Shown piece after piece: positions 1 through 8,817 of a stretch of 64,000 nt of DNA (positions are counted from its first letter, which is position 1; the number at the start of each line of letters is the position of its first letter). Origin of the DNA: Rhodococcus sp. OK302. GTDB lineage: Bacteria; Actinomycetota; Actinomycetes; Mycobacteriales; Mycobacteriaceae. The notes beneath the pieces were generated by a model, which worked only from the letters and a program-made list of their open reading frames with translations, had not been told where the DNA came from and did not search any database. The stretch is from assembly GCF_002245895.1 (NCBI RefSeq), contig NZ_NPJZ01000001.1, positions 786,001 through 850,000 on the forward strand, written 5' to 3'. The position numbers and the translations under genes are program-made.

Positions 1-894
1 AAGCTCGCAGCCACCGACATCTCCGCCCACGCGCTCGCAGCGCTGCGGAAGAGCCTCGTCGAAGAGGTAGTCATCGTCGGCCGACGCGGAATCGCGCAGT
101 CCGCCTTCACCGTTCCCGAGTTCACGGGCCTGATGGCCCTGCCGGACATCGAACTGTCCGTCGGCCCCGACGACATGATTCTCGATCCGGCCACCGAACA
201 CGCAGACGCACTGCCGCATGCCGTCGAGCAGAAACTCAAACTCCTCGAGGCGTTGAAGAACCGCGATCACGTCGATGTCGGTAGCAAACGAATCACCTTG
301 CGCTACCTGCTCACACCGACTGCCATCACCGGCGAGGACCACGTCACCGGCGTCGAGTTCGACCGCAACACACTCGTCGACGGCGACGGCGCCGCCGGTA
401 TCGAACCCACCGGCGACACCGAAACCATCGACACCGGCTTGGTACTCACGTCCATCGGCTATCGCGGCGTCCCCCTCACCGGTGTCCCGTTCGACGAGCG
501 GGCCTCGGTGATTCCCAACGACGGAGGCCGTGTCCTCGAAGCGCCCGGTGTCTACGCAACGGGCTGGATCAAGCGTGGCCCCAGCGGCTTCATCGGCACC
601 AACAAATCCTGCGCCCAGGAAACCGTCGGCAAGCTCGTGGACGACTTCAACAACGGCAACCTGACCAGCCCCTCGGCCGACGCAACCGCCCTGGATCGAT
701 TGGTCCGGTCACGGCAATCAGCCGTCGTCGATCGCGCCGGTTGGCACGCCATCGACAAAGCAGAACGTGAACGCGGGGCCGCCCACGGACGGATTCGCGA
801 GAAGATCCTCGATCAGGCTGAGGCGTTATCGATCATCAACGCCGCAGCTCAGGCAAAATCAGCGCGTCGCAGGCTCTGGAAGGCGTCCCACTGA
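1..894 (+). CDS. FprA-like ferredoxin/adrenodoxin-NADP+ reductase, 3' part
   Basis: The reading frame is open from base 1, so the gene starts upstream of the window; an internal ATG at 133 is not the true start. The visible 297 residues are the C-terminal part of the FprA/adrenodoxin-reductase family: an early stretch VVIVGRRGIAQSAF followed by FTVPEFTGL is the NADP-binding half, and GVYATGWIKRGPSGFIGTN is the characteristic C-terminal FAD/NADP segment. The family moves electrons from NADPH through FAD to a ferredoxin, often serving P450s. It lies 113 bp upstream of a lipid-transfer thiolase pair, but a KstR-like site between them suggests a separate promoter for the latter. The family call is firm; the electron partner is unknown. 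Confidence 0.85.
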   Translation, partial: KLAATDISAHALAALRKSLVEEVVIVGRRGIAQSAFTVPEFTGLMALPDIELSVGPDDMILDPATEHADALPHAVEQKLKLLEALKNRDHVDVGSKRITLRYLLTPTAITGEDHVTGVEFDRNTLVDGDGAAGIEPTGDTETIDTGLVLTSIGYRGVPLTGVPFDERASVIPNDGGRVLEAPGVYATGWIKRGPSGFIGTNKSCAQETVGKLVDDFNNGNLTSPSADATALDRLVRSRQSAVVDRAGWHAIDKAERERGAAHGRIREKILDQAEALSIINAAAQAKSARRRLWKASH

Positions 895-935
895 CCGAAA
901 AATTCGACCCATCTGCGCTGCATATCGTGTAATAC

Positions 936-949
936 TGCAACTTGTTTCA
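936..949. promoter_or_regulatory. KstR-like operator
   Basis: TGCAACTTGTTTCA matches the KstR consensus TNNAACNNGTTNNA at every fixed position. It lies 59 bp upstream of the DUF35 gene start and overlaps a TAATACT sequence that could be a -10 box. KstR is the TetR-type repressor of sterol catabolism in Mycobacterium and Rhodococcus. Repression of the downstream pair is inferred from the motif and the gene types. Confidence 0.6.
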
Positions 950-1007
950 GTAAGCGGCTACAGCGGCCTCGATCTCCGGATCAGGTACGCCCACAGATGA
1001 GGTATGC

Positions 1008-1460
1008 ATGAGCGAGACTGCAACGCCGGCAGTTGAGGGCTGGTTCACGACCGGCGCTGAACCGGCTCTGATCGGCACCAAGTGCCAATCCTGCGGCACC
1101 ATTTCCTTCCCCCGCGAGACCACGTTCTGCAAGAACCCGAGCTGCTCAGGTGAAGAATTCGCCGACACCGAGCTCTCGCGTCGCGGCACGGTCTGGTCGT
1201 ACACCGACGCGCAGTACCAGCCGCCACCGCCGTACATCCCCAGCTCCGACCCGTACGTGCCGTTCGCCCTCGCAGCCGTCGAGCTGCCCGAAGGCCTCGT
1301 CATCCTCGGCCAGGTGGCCGACGGTTACGGCGTCGACGATCTCAAGGTCGGCAACACCGTCGAACTGGTTGTCGAGCCGCTGTACACCGACGAAACCGGA
1401 GTCCGCACGACGTGGCGCTGGAAGCCCGTCGCAGCAGCAGTACAGGAGTCGCAGTCATGA
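1008..1460 (+). CDS. Zn-ribbon/OB-fold DUF35 protein, thiolase partner
   Basis: A 150-residue protein with an N-terminal zinc ribbon (C26, C29, C41, C46) followed by an OB-fold (about residues 55-145). This is the DUF35 architecture that pairs with thiolase-like lipid-transfer proteins and retro-aldolases in sterol side-chain degradation (for example ChsH2 with Ltp2). The stop overlaps the next start as ATGA, so the two proteins are translationally coupled and probably form one complex. The start is supported by GAGGT just upstream of the ATG. The KstR-like site 59 bp upstream fits steroid-inducible expression. The exact side-chain step is not shown by sequence. Confidence 0.85.
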   Translation: MSETATPAVEGWFTTGAEPALIGTKCQSCGTISFPRETTFCKNPSCSGEEFADTELSRRGTVWSYTDAQYQPPPPYIPSSDPYVPFALAAVELPEGLVILGQVADGYGVDDLKVGNTVELVVEPLYTDETGVRTTWRWKPVAAAVQESQS

Positions 1461-2647
1461 GCAAAGACGTCGCAGTACTCGGTGTAGGTATGCACCCGTG
1501 GGGCAAGTGGGGCCAGTCGTTCGTGAAGTACGGCGTCGCCGCCGCTCGCGCCGCACTCGCTGATTCCGGTGTCGACTGGAAAGACGTCGACTTCATCGTC
1601 GGCGGCGAGACCGTCCGCAACGGATACGGCGGATACGTCGCCGGAGCCACCTTCGCTCAGGCCCTCGGCTGGAACGGCGCTCGCGTCGCCACGTCGTACG
1701 CCGCGTGCGCAACGGGCGCCCAGGCACTCGATACGGCTCGCGCCCGCATCCTCGCCGGCCTCAGTGAGGTCGCGTTGGTCGTCGGTGCCGACACCACCCC
1801 CAAGGGTTTCCTCGCTCCCGTCGCCGGTGAGCGTTGGGACGATCCGGACTGGCTGCGTTTCCGCCTCATGGGCATGACGAACCCGGCGTACTTCGCGCTC
1901 AATGCGCGTCGACGCATCGATCTCTACGGCGCAACGTCCGAGGACTTCGCCAACGTGAAGGTCAAGAATGCCAAGCACGGTCTGAACAACCCGAATGCGC
2001 GATACCGCAAGGAGGTCACCGTCGAAAACGTGTTGGCTTCCCCCGTGGTCTCCAACCCGCTGCACCTCCTCGACATCTGCGCTACCTCCGACGGCGGAGC
2101 AGCCATCCTGCTGACGTCGATGGAATACGCCCGCAAGATGGGTATCGCGGAACCTGTTCGCATCAAGGCGATTTCGACGGTCACGCCGACGTTCCCGCAG
2201 ACGATCATGGACATGCCGAACTTCTCCACCGATTCCAGCTCCGCCGTGCCTGCACCGGAGCGCACGTTCAAGGAATCCATCGGCTACGCCGCTTACGAAG
2301 AAGCCGGCATCTCGCCTGAGGACGTCGACGTGGCCGAGGTCTACGACCTCGCTACGTCCGTCGAGCTCGACTGGATCGAAGACCTCGCACTTTGCAAGCG
2401 CGGCGAGGCCGAACACCTCCTGCGCGCCGGCGACACCACCATCGGTGGCCGCATCCCGGTCAACCCGTCCGGTGGCCTCGCCTGCTTCGGCGAAGCTGTT
2501 CCCGCACAGGCACTTGCGCAGGTCTGCGAGCTCACCTGGCAGCTGCGAGGGCAAGCTGAAGGCCGTCAGGTCGAAGGCGCTCGCATCGGCATCACCGCAA
2601 ACCAGGGCCTCTTCGGCCACGGCTCATCGGTGATCGTTTCCGCCTGA
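1457..2647 (+). CDS. Thiolase-like lipid-transfer protein (Ltp family)
   Basis: A 396-residue thiolase-fold protein. The nucleophile region is YAACATGAQAL with C84 as the likely acylated cysteine; near the C terminus NPSGGLACFGEA and GLFGHGSS replace the classical thiolase CxG motif, as in Ltp/SCP-x thiolase-like lyases that cleave carbon-carbon bonds of sterol side-chain CoA esters. The start is the ATG that overlaps the upstream stop (ATGA); a longer in-frame start at 1412 lies inside the DUF35 gene and is unlikely. It forms a two-gene operon with DUF35 and ends at a strong hairpin terminator. I could not decide which Ltp number it corresponds to. Confidence 0.85.
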   Translation: MSKDVAVLGVGMHPWGKWGQSFVKYGVAAARAALADSGVDWKDVDFIVGGETVRNGYGGYVAGATFAQALGWNGARVATSYAACATGAQALDTARARILAGLSEVALVVGADTTPKGFLAPVAGERWDDPDWLRFRLMGMTNPAYFALNARRRIDLYGATSEDFANVKVKNAKHGLNNPNARYRKEVTVENVLASPVVSNPLHLLDICATSDGGAAILLTSMEYARKMGIAEPVRIKAISTVTPTFPQTIMDMPNFSTDSSSAVPAPERTFKESIGYAAYEEAGISPEDVDVAEVYDLATSVELDWIEDLALCKRGEAEHLLRAGDTTIGGRIPVNPSGGLACFGEAVPAQALAQVCELTWQLRGQAEGRQVEGARIGITANQGLFGHGSSVIVSA

Positions 2648-2660
2648 GTCCGATTATTCG

Positions 2661-2700
2661 AAACCGCGCGGGGTGTGACACACACCCCGCGCGGTTTTGT
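2661..2700. terminator. Bidirectional rho-independent terminator
   Basis: A perfect 17-bp stem (2661-2677 with 2681-2697) and a 3-nt loop, with T-rich sequence after it on the plus strand and AAA at the foot for the minus strand. It separates the convergent thiolase and TetR genes. Confidence 0.9.
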
Positions 2701-2716
2701 TTTGGAAAGACCAGGC

Positions 2717-3337
2717 CTACCGGGCTCGCATCGCGTCGAGTGTCTCGTACAGATACATCCGGAACACCGCCGCCATGTCCACCGCCTCGGCATCCACCAG
2801 CCACTGCTGCTGGAGTCCGTCCATCATGGCAACCAGCCGGAACGCGTGGGCCTCGGGATCGATATCGGCCCGGAACTCTCCGGACGCGATCCCGGCGCGG
2901 ATACCGTCCGCGATGAACGCTCGAATACGCCGATAGCGGTTGTGGGCCCAGGTGTGGGCCGGATGATCGACGGTGACGGACTCGGCGCTCAGGACGGTGA
3001 AAAGCTGGACGAGGCCGGGGATGCGCTGGTTGCGCTCGACGAGGTCTGCGAGGGCCTCCATCGCAGGGATCCCGGTGAGCCGCGCGCCGTCCGCGTCGGT
3101 GAAGCGCTCTACGTCCATGTCGTCACGCATGTCCAGCGTGGCCGCCAGCAACTCTTCTTTGGTGCGGAAGTGGTGCAGCAGGCCAGGCTGGGAGAGTTCC
3201 GCACGCTCGGCTATCCGGGCGAGCGAGGCACCGCGGTAGCCGTTCTCGGCGAACTCCTCCATTGCGACGTGCAGGATCCGGGTTCGTCGGGCCCGACCGA
3301 CGGCGTAACTGCCGCCCTTCCGGGGTCGGACGGTCAT
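2717..3337 (-). CDS. TetR/AcrR family regulator
   Basis: A 206-residue regulator. The N-terminal helix-turn-helix (about residues 15-60) contains GYRGASLARIAERAELSQPG and LHHFRTKEELLAA, standard for TetR proteins; the rest is an all-helical ligand-binding domain. The start is set at the ATG at 3337, preceded by GAGAAGG at good spacing, rather than the ATG nine codons upstream. It is divergent from the PAP2-hydrolase pair with about 150 bp between, the usual arrangement for a local repressor, so that pair is a plausible target. The ligand is unknown. Confidence 0.85.
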   Translation of the reverse strand: MTVRPRKGGSYAVGRARRTRILHVAMEEFAENGYRGASLARIAERAELSQPGLLHHFRTKEELLAATLDMRDDMDVERFTDADGARLTGIPAMEALADLVERNQRIPGLVQLFTVLSAESVTVDHPAHTWAHNRYRRIRAFIADGIRAGIASGEFRADIDPEAHAFRLVAMMDGLQQQWLVDAEAVDMAAVFRMYLYETLDAMRAR

Positions 3338-3490
3338 ATTTCGGCCCTTCTCTCCGGTGTCCACGGTCTCACCTTAAGAGGTCGGGGATAACATCGCGAT
3401 AACAAACCTAGTAGGCACTCGGTATTGGGGACTAGCCTCGACCCGGTGGCCGAAAGACCCAGTCACGCGACGGCACGAAGGAGTCTTTTT

Positions 3491-4192
3491 GTGAACAGCC
3501 CGCCGGAGACCGCTCGGAACACTTCCGGGCCGGTCCCCGCCACACGGCCGCCGGGGCTGCTGATCTCGGGCGTCGTCCTGCTGATTCTCGGCATCGTCGA
3601 GGCCGCGATCATCATGTCGAACGTGATCACACCGCCATGGAAGAGCTTGGACGACTCCTGGCGACGGACCATGGAGAGCAGTCGCGAAGGCGCGCTCACC
3701 GGCTTCGCCAAGGTCGTCGACTTCCTGGGCGGGCCGATCGGCAGCATCGTGATCCTCCTGCTGCTGATCGGTGCATTCCTGTATCGCAAGCGGCCGCGCG
3801 CGGCAGTCTTCATTGCCGTCGGAACTGTGGCAACCAGCGTCGTCGCCCAGGTCGTGAAGAAAGTCGTCGACCGACCTCGACCACTCGAGCCACTAGTGAG
3901 GGTCGACCACGGGTCCTTTCCCTCCGGACACACCGTGTTCGTCGTCAGTACCGCCATCATGCTGATCGCACTGCTGAGCGTCCCGGGCCGGCGGCAGCTC
4001 GGTGTCATTCTCGCGGTACTAGCCACCGCGGTAATGATCTGGGACCGTACATATCTCGGCGCCCACTGGTTCTCGGACACAATCGGCGGCCTGTTTCTCG
4101 GAGGCGGCACTACCCTCGTGCTGTGGTGGCTGATGACGCCCTACCTATCGACCGAAAAGCTTGTGAACACCAACAAGGAGAACGCGACATGA
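3491..4192 (+). CDS. PAP2-family membrane phosphatase
   Basis: A 233-residue membrane protein with all three PAP2 motifs: KKVVDRPRP (KX6RP), FPSGH (PSGH), and RTYLGAHWFSD (the R-X5-H-X3-D type motif). About six hydrophobic segments are visible. Such enzymes dephosphorylate phosphatidate, undecaprenyl diphosphate or related lipids at the membrane surface. The GTG at 3491 is chosen because AAGGAG lies at 3479-3484; a TTG 22 codons upstream has no such site. The stop overlaps the next start as ATGA, making an operon with the alpha/beta hydrolase. Confidence 0.85.
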   Translation: MNSPPETARNTSGPVPATRPPGLLISGVVLLILGIVEAAIIMSNVITPPWKSLDDSWRRTMESSREGALTGFAKVVDFLGGPIGSIVILLLLIGAFLYRKRPRAAVFIAVGTVATSVVAQVVKKVVDRPRPLEPLVRVDHGSFPSGHTVFVVSTAIMLIALLSVPGRRQLGVILAVLATAVMIWDRTYLGAHWFSDTIGGLFLGGGTTLVLWWLMTPYLSTEKLVNTNKENAT

Positions 4193-5019
4193 CCGTGAAT
4201 TTGTCCCGCATCAAGATCTCGCGCGGCGAGCTGTCCTACTTCGAGGCGACACCCGACGCCGGCACCGACGTCAAGGGCACCGTCGTCATGGTCCCCGGCT
4301 TCACCGGCTCCCGGGAGGATTTCCTCCCGATGGCACCGTTCGTCACCGCCGCCGGCTACCGCCTGATCTCGTACTCGCAGCTCGGACAATACGATTCGGA
4401 TGGCCCGGACGGACGGGATGCGGTCGGCGAGTACACGATCGCCAAGTTCGCCCTGGACCTCGCCGAGGTGCTCGACGCACTTGCGCCCGGCGAGAAGGTC
4501 CACCTCCTCGGCCACAGCTTCGGCGGGCTCGTCACCCGCGCGGCCGTGCTGAACGACCCGGCGCGATTCCTGGACTACGTAATCCTCGACTCGCCGCCGA
4601 ACGGTCAGGATCTGGGCGGAGCGGTCGACATGGGCCAGATCCCGGAACTGCTGTGGGCGGGCGGCAACGAGGCGTTGTGGCAGGCCATGTTCGGCGCCTT
4701 CGAGGACATCTTCCCGGCACCGGTCAAGGAGTTCCTGCGAGGCCGGATCATGGCGACCAAGACCGCGAACATCGCCGGGATCGCCCTCACCATGAGCGCC
4801 GAGCCGGATCGCGTCGAGGAGTTGGGCGCGACCGGCGTGCCGATCCTCGTCGCCGCCGGCGAGAACGACGTCATTCCGCTGGACGCCCAGGCTGACGCCG
4901 CGGCGCGTCTCGGCGTGAAGTTCGAGATTATTGCCGGGGCCTCCCACACCCCCAACGAGGAGAAGCCCGAGGAGCTGACGAAGGTACTAGTCGACTTCTG
5001 GGCGGGCCACACTGCCTGA
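4189..5019 (+). CDS. Alpha/beta-fold hydrolase
   Basis: A 276-residue hydrolase. VPGFTGSREDF provides the oxyanion region, LLGHSFGG holds the nucleophile S110, AAGENDVIPLD carries the acid, and GASHTPNEE the histidine. The ATG at 4189 overlaps the upstream stop and has AAGGAG at 4175-4180. Coupling with a PAP2 phosphatase suggests a lipid or ester substrate, but nothing in the sequence defines it. A hairpin follows the stop directly. Confidence 0.85.
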   Translation: MTVNLSRIKISRGELSYFEATPDAGTDVKGTVVMVPGFTGSREDFLPMAPFVTAAGYRLISYSQLGQYDSDGPDGRDAVGEYTIAKFALDLAEVLDALAPGEKVHLLGHSFGGLVTRAAVLNDPARFLDYVILDSPPNGQDLGGAVDMGQIPELLWAGGNEALWQAMFGAFEDIFPAPVKEFLRGRIMATKTANIAGIALTMSAEPDRVEELGATGVPILVAAGENDVIPLDAQADAAARLGVKFEIIAGASHTPNEEKPEELTKVLVDFWAGHTA

Positions 5020-5039
5020 CACTGGTTTACGTCATGACG

Positions 5040-5068
5040 GCTCCGGCGGTGCACGTCACCGCCGGAGC
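5040..5068. terminator. Hairpin terminator
   Basis: A 12-bp perfect stem (5040-5051 with 5057-5068) and 5-nt loop, 20 bp after the hydrolase stop. The T tract is weak (GTCATTT), so efficiency is uncertain. Confidence 0.65.
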
Positions 5069-5070
5069 TG

Positions 5071-5295
5071 TCATTTCCGGATGAAATCGAGAAGGTCCGC
5101 GCTCAAGGCCTCTTCGTACTCACCCACAAGTCCGTGCGACCCACCCGGGTACACCTTGAGCTTCGCACCCGAAACCAGTTCGGCAACGTCGAACCTTTGG
5201 CATTTCAACTCCTCTTCAAGCACAGAATTCCCTGGCACGAATACCCGATACCTACAGGGGGAAACGGCTGATCCGACGAAACGCTGATTAAGCAA
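5071..5295 (-). pseudogene. C-terminal remnant of a chloroperoxidase-like alpha/beta hydrolase
   Basis: The last ~40 residues read on the minus strand contain AKLKVYPGGSHGL and ADLLDFIRK, the C terminus (catalytic histidine loop and final helix) of non-heme chloroperoxidase-type alpha/beta hydrolases, which are normally about 275 residues long. The upstream part of the frame (to 5295) has no recognisable nucleophile elbow or oxyanion region, so only the tail survives. It lies between the hydrolase terminator and the large regulator gene. Probably non-functional. Confidence 0.6.
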
Positions 5296-5346
5296 TGCCC
5301 GAATTGGGTAATTTCATAGTGCCACTCCCCAGACGCCAGGAGTCCG

Positions 5347-7977
5347 ATGAAAAGCTCGGTTCGTGTATCGGCAGTGCCAGCGCCCGAACCAGGTGGAATG
5401 GCGGCCGAGGGTGAACATCAGAGCAGGTTCCGGCCACCGTCAGCTATTGCACATGCAATACCGAGGCCACGCCTGCATCGGCAACTCTCCGCGTCCACGC
5501 ACTCAAACACAGTGAGCCTGCTGTGCGCACCGGCCGGCGCAGGCAAAACGCTCCTACTGGCCGACTGGGCCCGCGAGCAATCCCATTCAGCGATTTGCTG
5601 GCTGACTCTGGCTGAGCGCGACAACAATGCCCGCGTCCTGTGCACCTCGCTGAGTGAGGCCCTGTCCCAGCATGTCGAACCCAACGCGCGCGGTGCGCCC
5701 CCGCAGTTCTGGCTCTCCGGCTTCATGGACGCAATCGCAGCCAGTGAACGCCCGATCACGCTGATTCTCGACGACGTTCATGCACTGCACGATCCCATCT
5801 CGATTTCGACGCTCGATCACGTTCTCTCGAATGCCCCGCCAAACCTGTCGATTGTTCTCGCGGCCCGGTACGAACCCCCTTTAACCTGGCATCGGCTAGC
5901 ACTCGAGGGTCGGCTGAGTCGATTCGAAACGAGCAATCTCGCCTTCAACAGCACCGAAATCACGACGCTGTTGGCCGAATACGGCATCAGCCTGACCGCG
6001 GACCAGCTGGCGATCATCGAATCATTCACCAAGGGCTGGGGCGCGGTAGTCCGATTGGCGGGCGCCTACCTGTGCGGACGCGGCGACAAGGCTCATGCCG
6101 TCGAGGAATTCACGCACACCCCACGACCTGTCGCCGATTTCCTTGTCGACGAGGTGTTGGCCACACTCCCCCCGCGTCTCACGACGTTCATGCTTCGCAC
6201 TTCGGTTGTCGACGCGTTCTCCATCGATCTGGCCGAAGCCCTCACCGACAACGATGCCGGAACCGAAATCGACTCGCTGATCCAGTTCAATCTGCCGCTC
6301 ACACGCACCGATTCGGCCGATCACACAACCTGGCTGCGCTACCACCCGCTATTGCGTGAACATCTCCGGGCTGAGTTCCGGCGCGTCGATCCCGGCGGAC
6401 GACTCCTGGCCAACCAACAGGCGGCCGGCTGGCTCGAGACTCATCAGTACGAAGTGGAAGCGCTCGAGCTCGAGGTCGGGATCGGTGACACAGCAAGGAT
6501 TCTCGCATTTCTCGACCGTTGCGGACTAGGAATCGTACTGGACGGATACGGCAGCGATCTGGTTCGAATACTCGAGTCAGCGCCGATTCCGGTTGCCGAG
6601 TCACCTTGTACGCGAATGCTTCTTGCAGCTTCGGCACTGCATTGCGGAGACGCGACAACCGCCCGCACGTATCTGAACTTTCTGGGCGACGCATCCCTTC
6701 TGAACGAAGATGCACTGTACTGCGCACTGACCCTCGAATCTCTCTATGTAACTGCCGATTCTCGACACGACGCCACACTCTGCTCGCTCGCAGAACGACA
6801 GCACAGCACAAATTCCGATGTCGAAGCCTACGCACACCTTCAACTCGCGACCGGATACTTCCTGGACTGCGATTTCGACAGAGCAACAAACGAATACACC
6901 CAGGCAGCTGCGCTGGGAATGCTCCGGGGACGCACCCGCCTGGTCTTGAAATCCTTGACCGGTCTCGGGTTTGCCGCCGCCATGGACGGCAATGCTCTGG
7001 CAATGACCGCGCATTCGACGTACGCCCTCGACTACGCACTCAAACATCACCTCGTGGGGACCGCAGAATACGAGCTGTCGACCTCCGTCGCCGCTCTGGC
7101 TGCATATCTCTGCAACACAACGGATCTCCCCTACACGATCCCGACTGCCCAGAACTGTCGCCAAGCAGATGTTCTCGGCGTCAGCATCCCCGCGTTCGGA
7201 TGGCATACCGTCATCACCTTCGGATTACAGCGACTCGACACTGCCGATGATCGCCGGTCTACAGTTGCAGAGATTCGCGACGCGATGCTCAATGCCGTTG
7301 AATCGGGCACCTTTTCGATAGCAAGTTCGGCTCTCCTCCCCGCAGTGGTCAACGCTTGCCTCTCCGTGGGCGAACTGGACTGGGCAAGCCGACTGATCCA
7401 TGACGCATCCCGCCAACTCGGAGAGATCCCCGAAGTGCATCTGGCCCGTGCATCACTACGGCTTGCGGGCAACAGAAACACCGAGGCACAGATCGAACTG
7501 GAAGCCGTCACGCACGAACCTCACCGGCCACTACTCGGCCACCACATTTACACATCAGTCGTACAATCCTGCATTCACTCTGCAAACCGGCAACCCCGCA
7601 AGGCTTTTCAATCACTGCACAACGCCTTACGCATTGCCGAACACGAAAATTTGTTACGCCCTTTCCTCGACTACGGCCATTCGTTGCGGCGAATTCTCGA
7701 CGATTTCAGTGGCCACTTCGGAGATCAGGAACCATTTGCCGAACGCGTACGATCGCAACTGCACCCGCAGGAACTGGTCAGCGCGCCCATTCTGACGCCG
7801 GGTGAATACACCGTCCTACGTGAACTCGCCACGGGCGATACGACGGAATCAATTGCCGAAACTTTGTTCCTGTCCGTCAACACCATCAAGACGCACCTTC
7901 GCGGGATCTACCGGAAACTCGACGTCAGCAATCGCCGTGACGCCCTCAAAGCCGCGCGGCGCGGCGGGCTCATCTGA
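5347..7977 (+). CDS. Large ATP-binding LuxR (LAL/MalT-type) transcriptional regulator
   Basis: An 876-residue regulator with the LAL architecture: an N-terminal AAA/STAND ATPase with Walker A APAGAGKT (residues 61-68) and Walker B LILDD (139-143), a long helical TPR-like middle, and a C-terminal LuxR helix-turn-helix (about 810-876) with TPGEYTVLRELA and SVNTIKTHLRGIYRKL. Length is typical of MalT/LAL proteins. These bind an inducer and ATP, then activate promoters. The next gene starts about 60 bp downstream on the same strand and may be co-transcribed. The inducer is not apparent. Confidence 0.9.
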   Translation: MKSSVRVSAVPAPEPGGMAAEGEHQSRFRPPSAIAHAIPRPRLHRQLSASTHSNTVSLLCAPAGAGKTLLLADWAREQSHSAICWLTLAERDNNARVLCTSLSEALSQHVEPNARGAPPQFWLSGFMDAIAASERPITLILDDVHALHDPISISTLDHVLSNAPPNLSIVLAARYEPPLTWHRLALEGRLSRFETSNLAFNSTEITTLLAEYGISLTADQLAIIESFTKGWGAVVRLAGAYLCGRGDKAHAVEEFTHTPRPVADFLVDEVLATLPPRLTTFMLRTSVVDAFSIDLAEALTDNDAGTEIDSLIQFNLPLTRTDSADHTTWLRYHPLLREHLRAEFRRVDPGGRLLANQQAAGWLETHQYEVEALELEVGIGDTARILAFLDRCGLGIVLDGYGSDLVRILESAPIPVAESPCTRMLLAASALHCGDATTARTYLNFLGDASLLNEDALYCALTLESLYVTADSRHDATLCSLAERQHSTNSDVEAYAHLQLATGYFLDCDFDRATNEYTQAAALGMLRGRTRLVLKSLTGLGFAAAMDGNALAMTAHSTYALDYALKHHLVGTAEYELSTSVAALAAYLCNTTDLPYTIPTAQNCRQADVLGVSIPAFGWHTVITFGLQRLDTADDRRSTVAEIRDAMLNAVESGTFSIASSALLPAVVNACLSVGELDWASRLIHDASRQLGEIPEVHLARASLRLAGNRNTEAQIELEAVTHEPHRPLLGHHIYTSVVQSCIHSANRQPRKAFQSLHNALRIAEHENLLRPFLDYGHSLRRILDDFSGHFGDQEPFAERVRSQLHPQELVSAPILTPGEYTVLRELATGDTTESIAETLFLSVNTIKTHLRGIYRKLDVSNRRDALKAARRGGLI

Positions 7978-8038
7978 GCCGACGTACCTGATGCGCCCAC
8001 AGTTGCCGCCGCGGATTTACAGCGATACAAGGGACCGC

Positions 8039-8817
8039 ATGAAGGTGTGGGTGACCATCACTCCGCGGCGACGCCTGGCATCTCGAATCTCGTTGGATAT
8101 CCTCGAAGTCGGGTTGGTAGACAGCGCAATGACTCTCGCGGCCCAGGCTTTCACTTCGCTACTACCGGTCATGATTGCGGCATCGACGTTCCAACGATTG
8201 CAACCGCTCGCAGCGACTGCCCGAGACGATCTGGGTATAGACCTGCCGCCGACCGATTCCGCGAGTGTCGGCACCACAGCAGCTTTCGGAGTTCTCGGGC
8301 TACTGATGTTGCTGGTGAGTTCCACGTCCTACGCCCGAGCACTAGGACGAATGTACGGACGAATCTGGCATGTACCAATTGCTACACTTCGACAGGCCTG
8401 GCGCTGGCTGGCGGTGGTCCTCGTGATTGCCACTTCGGTTGCCGCAGCGGTGATCTGCCATCAGTTGAAAACGCTTCCCGCGGCGGGTCGCCTTCTCGAG
8501 TTCGCGTCCACCTACGTTGTGTGGGGGCTGGCCTGGACTGCGGTACCCATGCTACTGACCGCAAACCGGATGACCACCCGAATGTGTATCGGCTCCGGAC
8601 TTTTGACGGCCACAGGCCTCAGTGCCTTACATGTCGCCAGCACCCTCTTCCTCCCCGAATCACCCATACTTCTCAGGACCAATTCGGCCTTCTCGGTGTG
8701 ATGTTCACACTCATCAGTTGGCTGTTCATTTTCTCCGGCATCATCGTGGTGGCGAGCGTGATCGTGAGCTCCGTCGCCAAAGACGATGGACCGTTGGGAA
8801 TCTGGCTACGCGGGTGA
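8039..8817 (+). pseudogene. YihY/UPF0761-like inner-membrane protein, frameshifted near the 3' end
   Basis: The first part (stop at 8699-8701) has several membrane segments of the YihY/BrkB-like family. The expected last segment, with QFGLLGVMF and FTLISWLFIFSGIIVVAS, is encoded in another frame ending at 8817. The shift lies near 8655-8665, where a run of four C would need five to restore the frame. The start at 8039 has AAGGGA upstream; an in-frame ATG at 7991 lacks one. It may be a true frameshift, a phase-variable tract or a sequencing error. The family transports or anchors unknown substrates. Its end overlaps the converging SulP gene by 12 bp. Confidence 0.65.

Noticed and set aside
1325..2620. 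431-residue open frame on the minus strand opposite the thiolase gene
   Set aside because: No recognisable domain, lies fully antisense to a strongly supported gene, and is explained by high GC at codon third positions.
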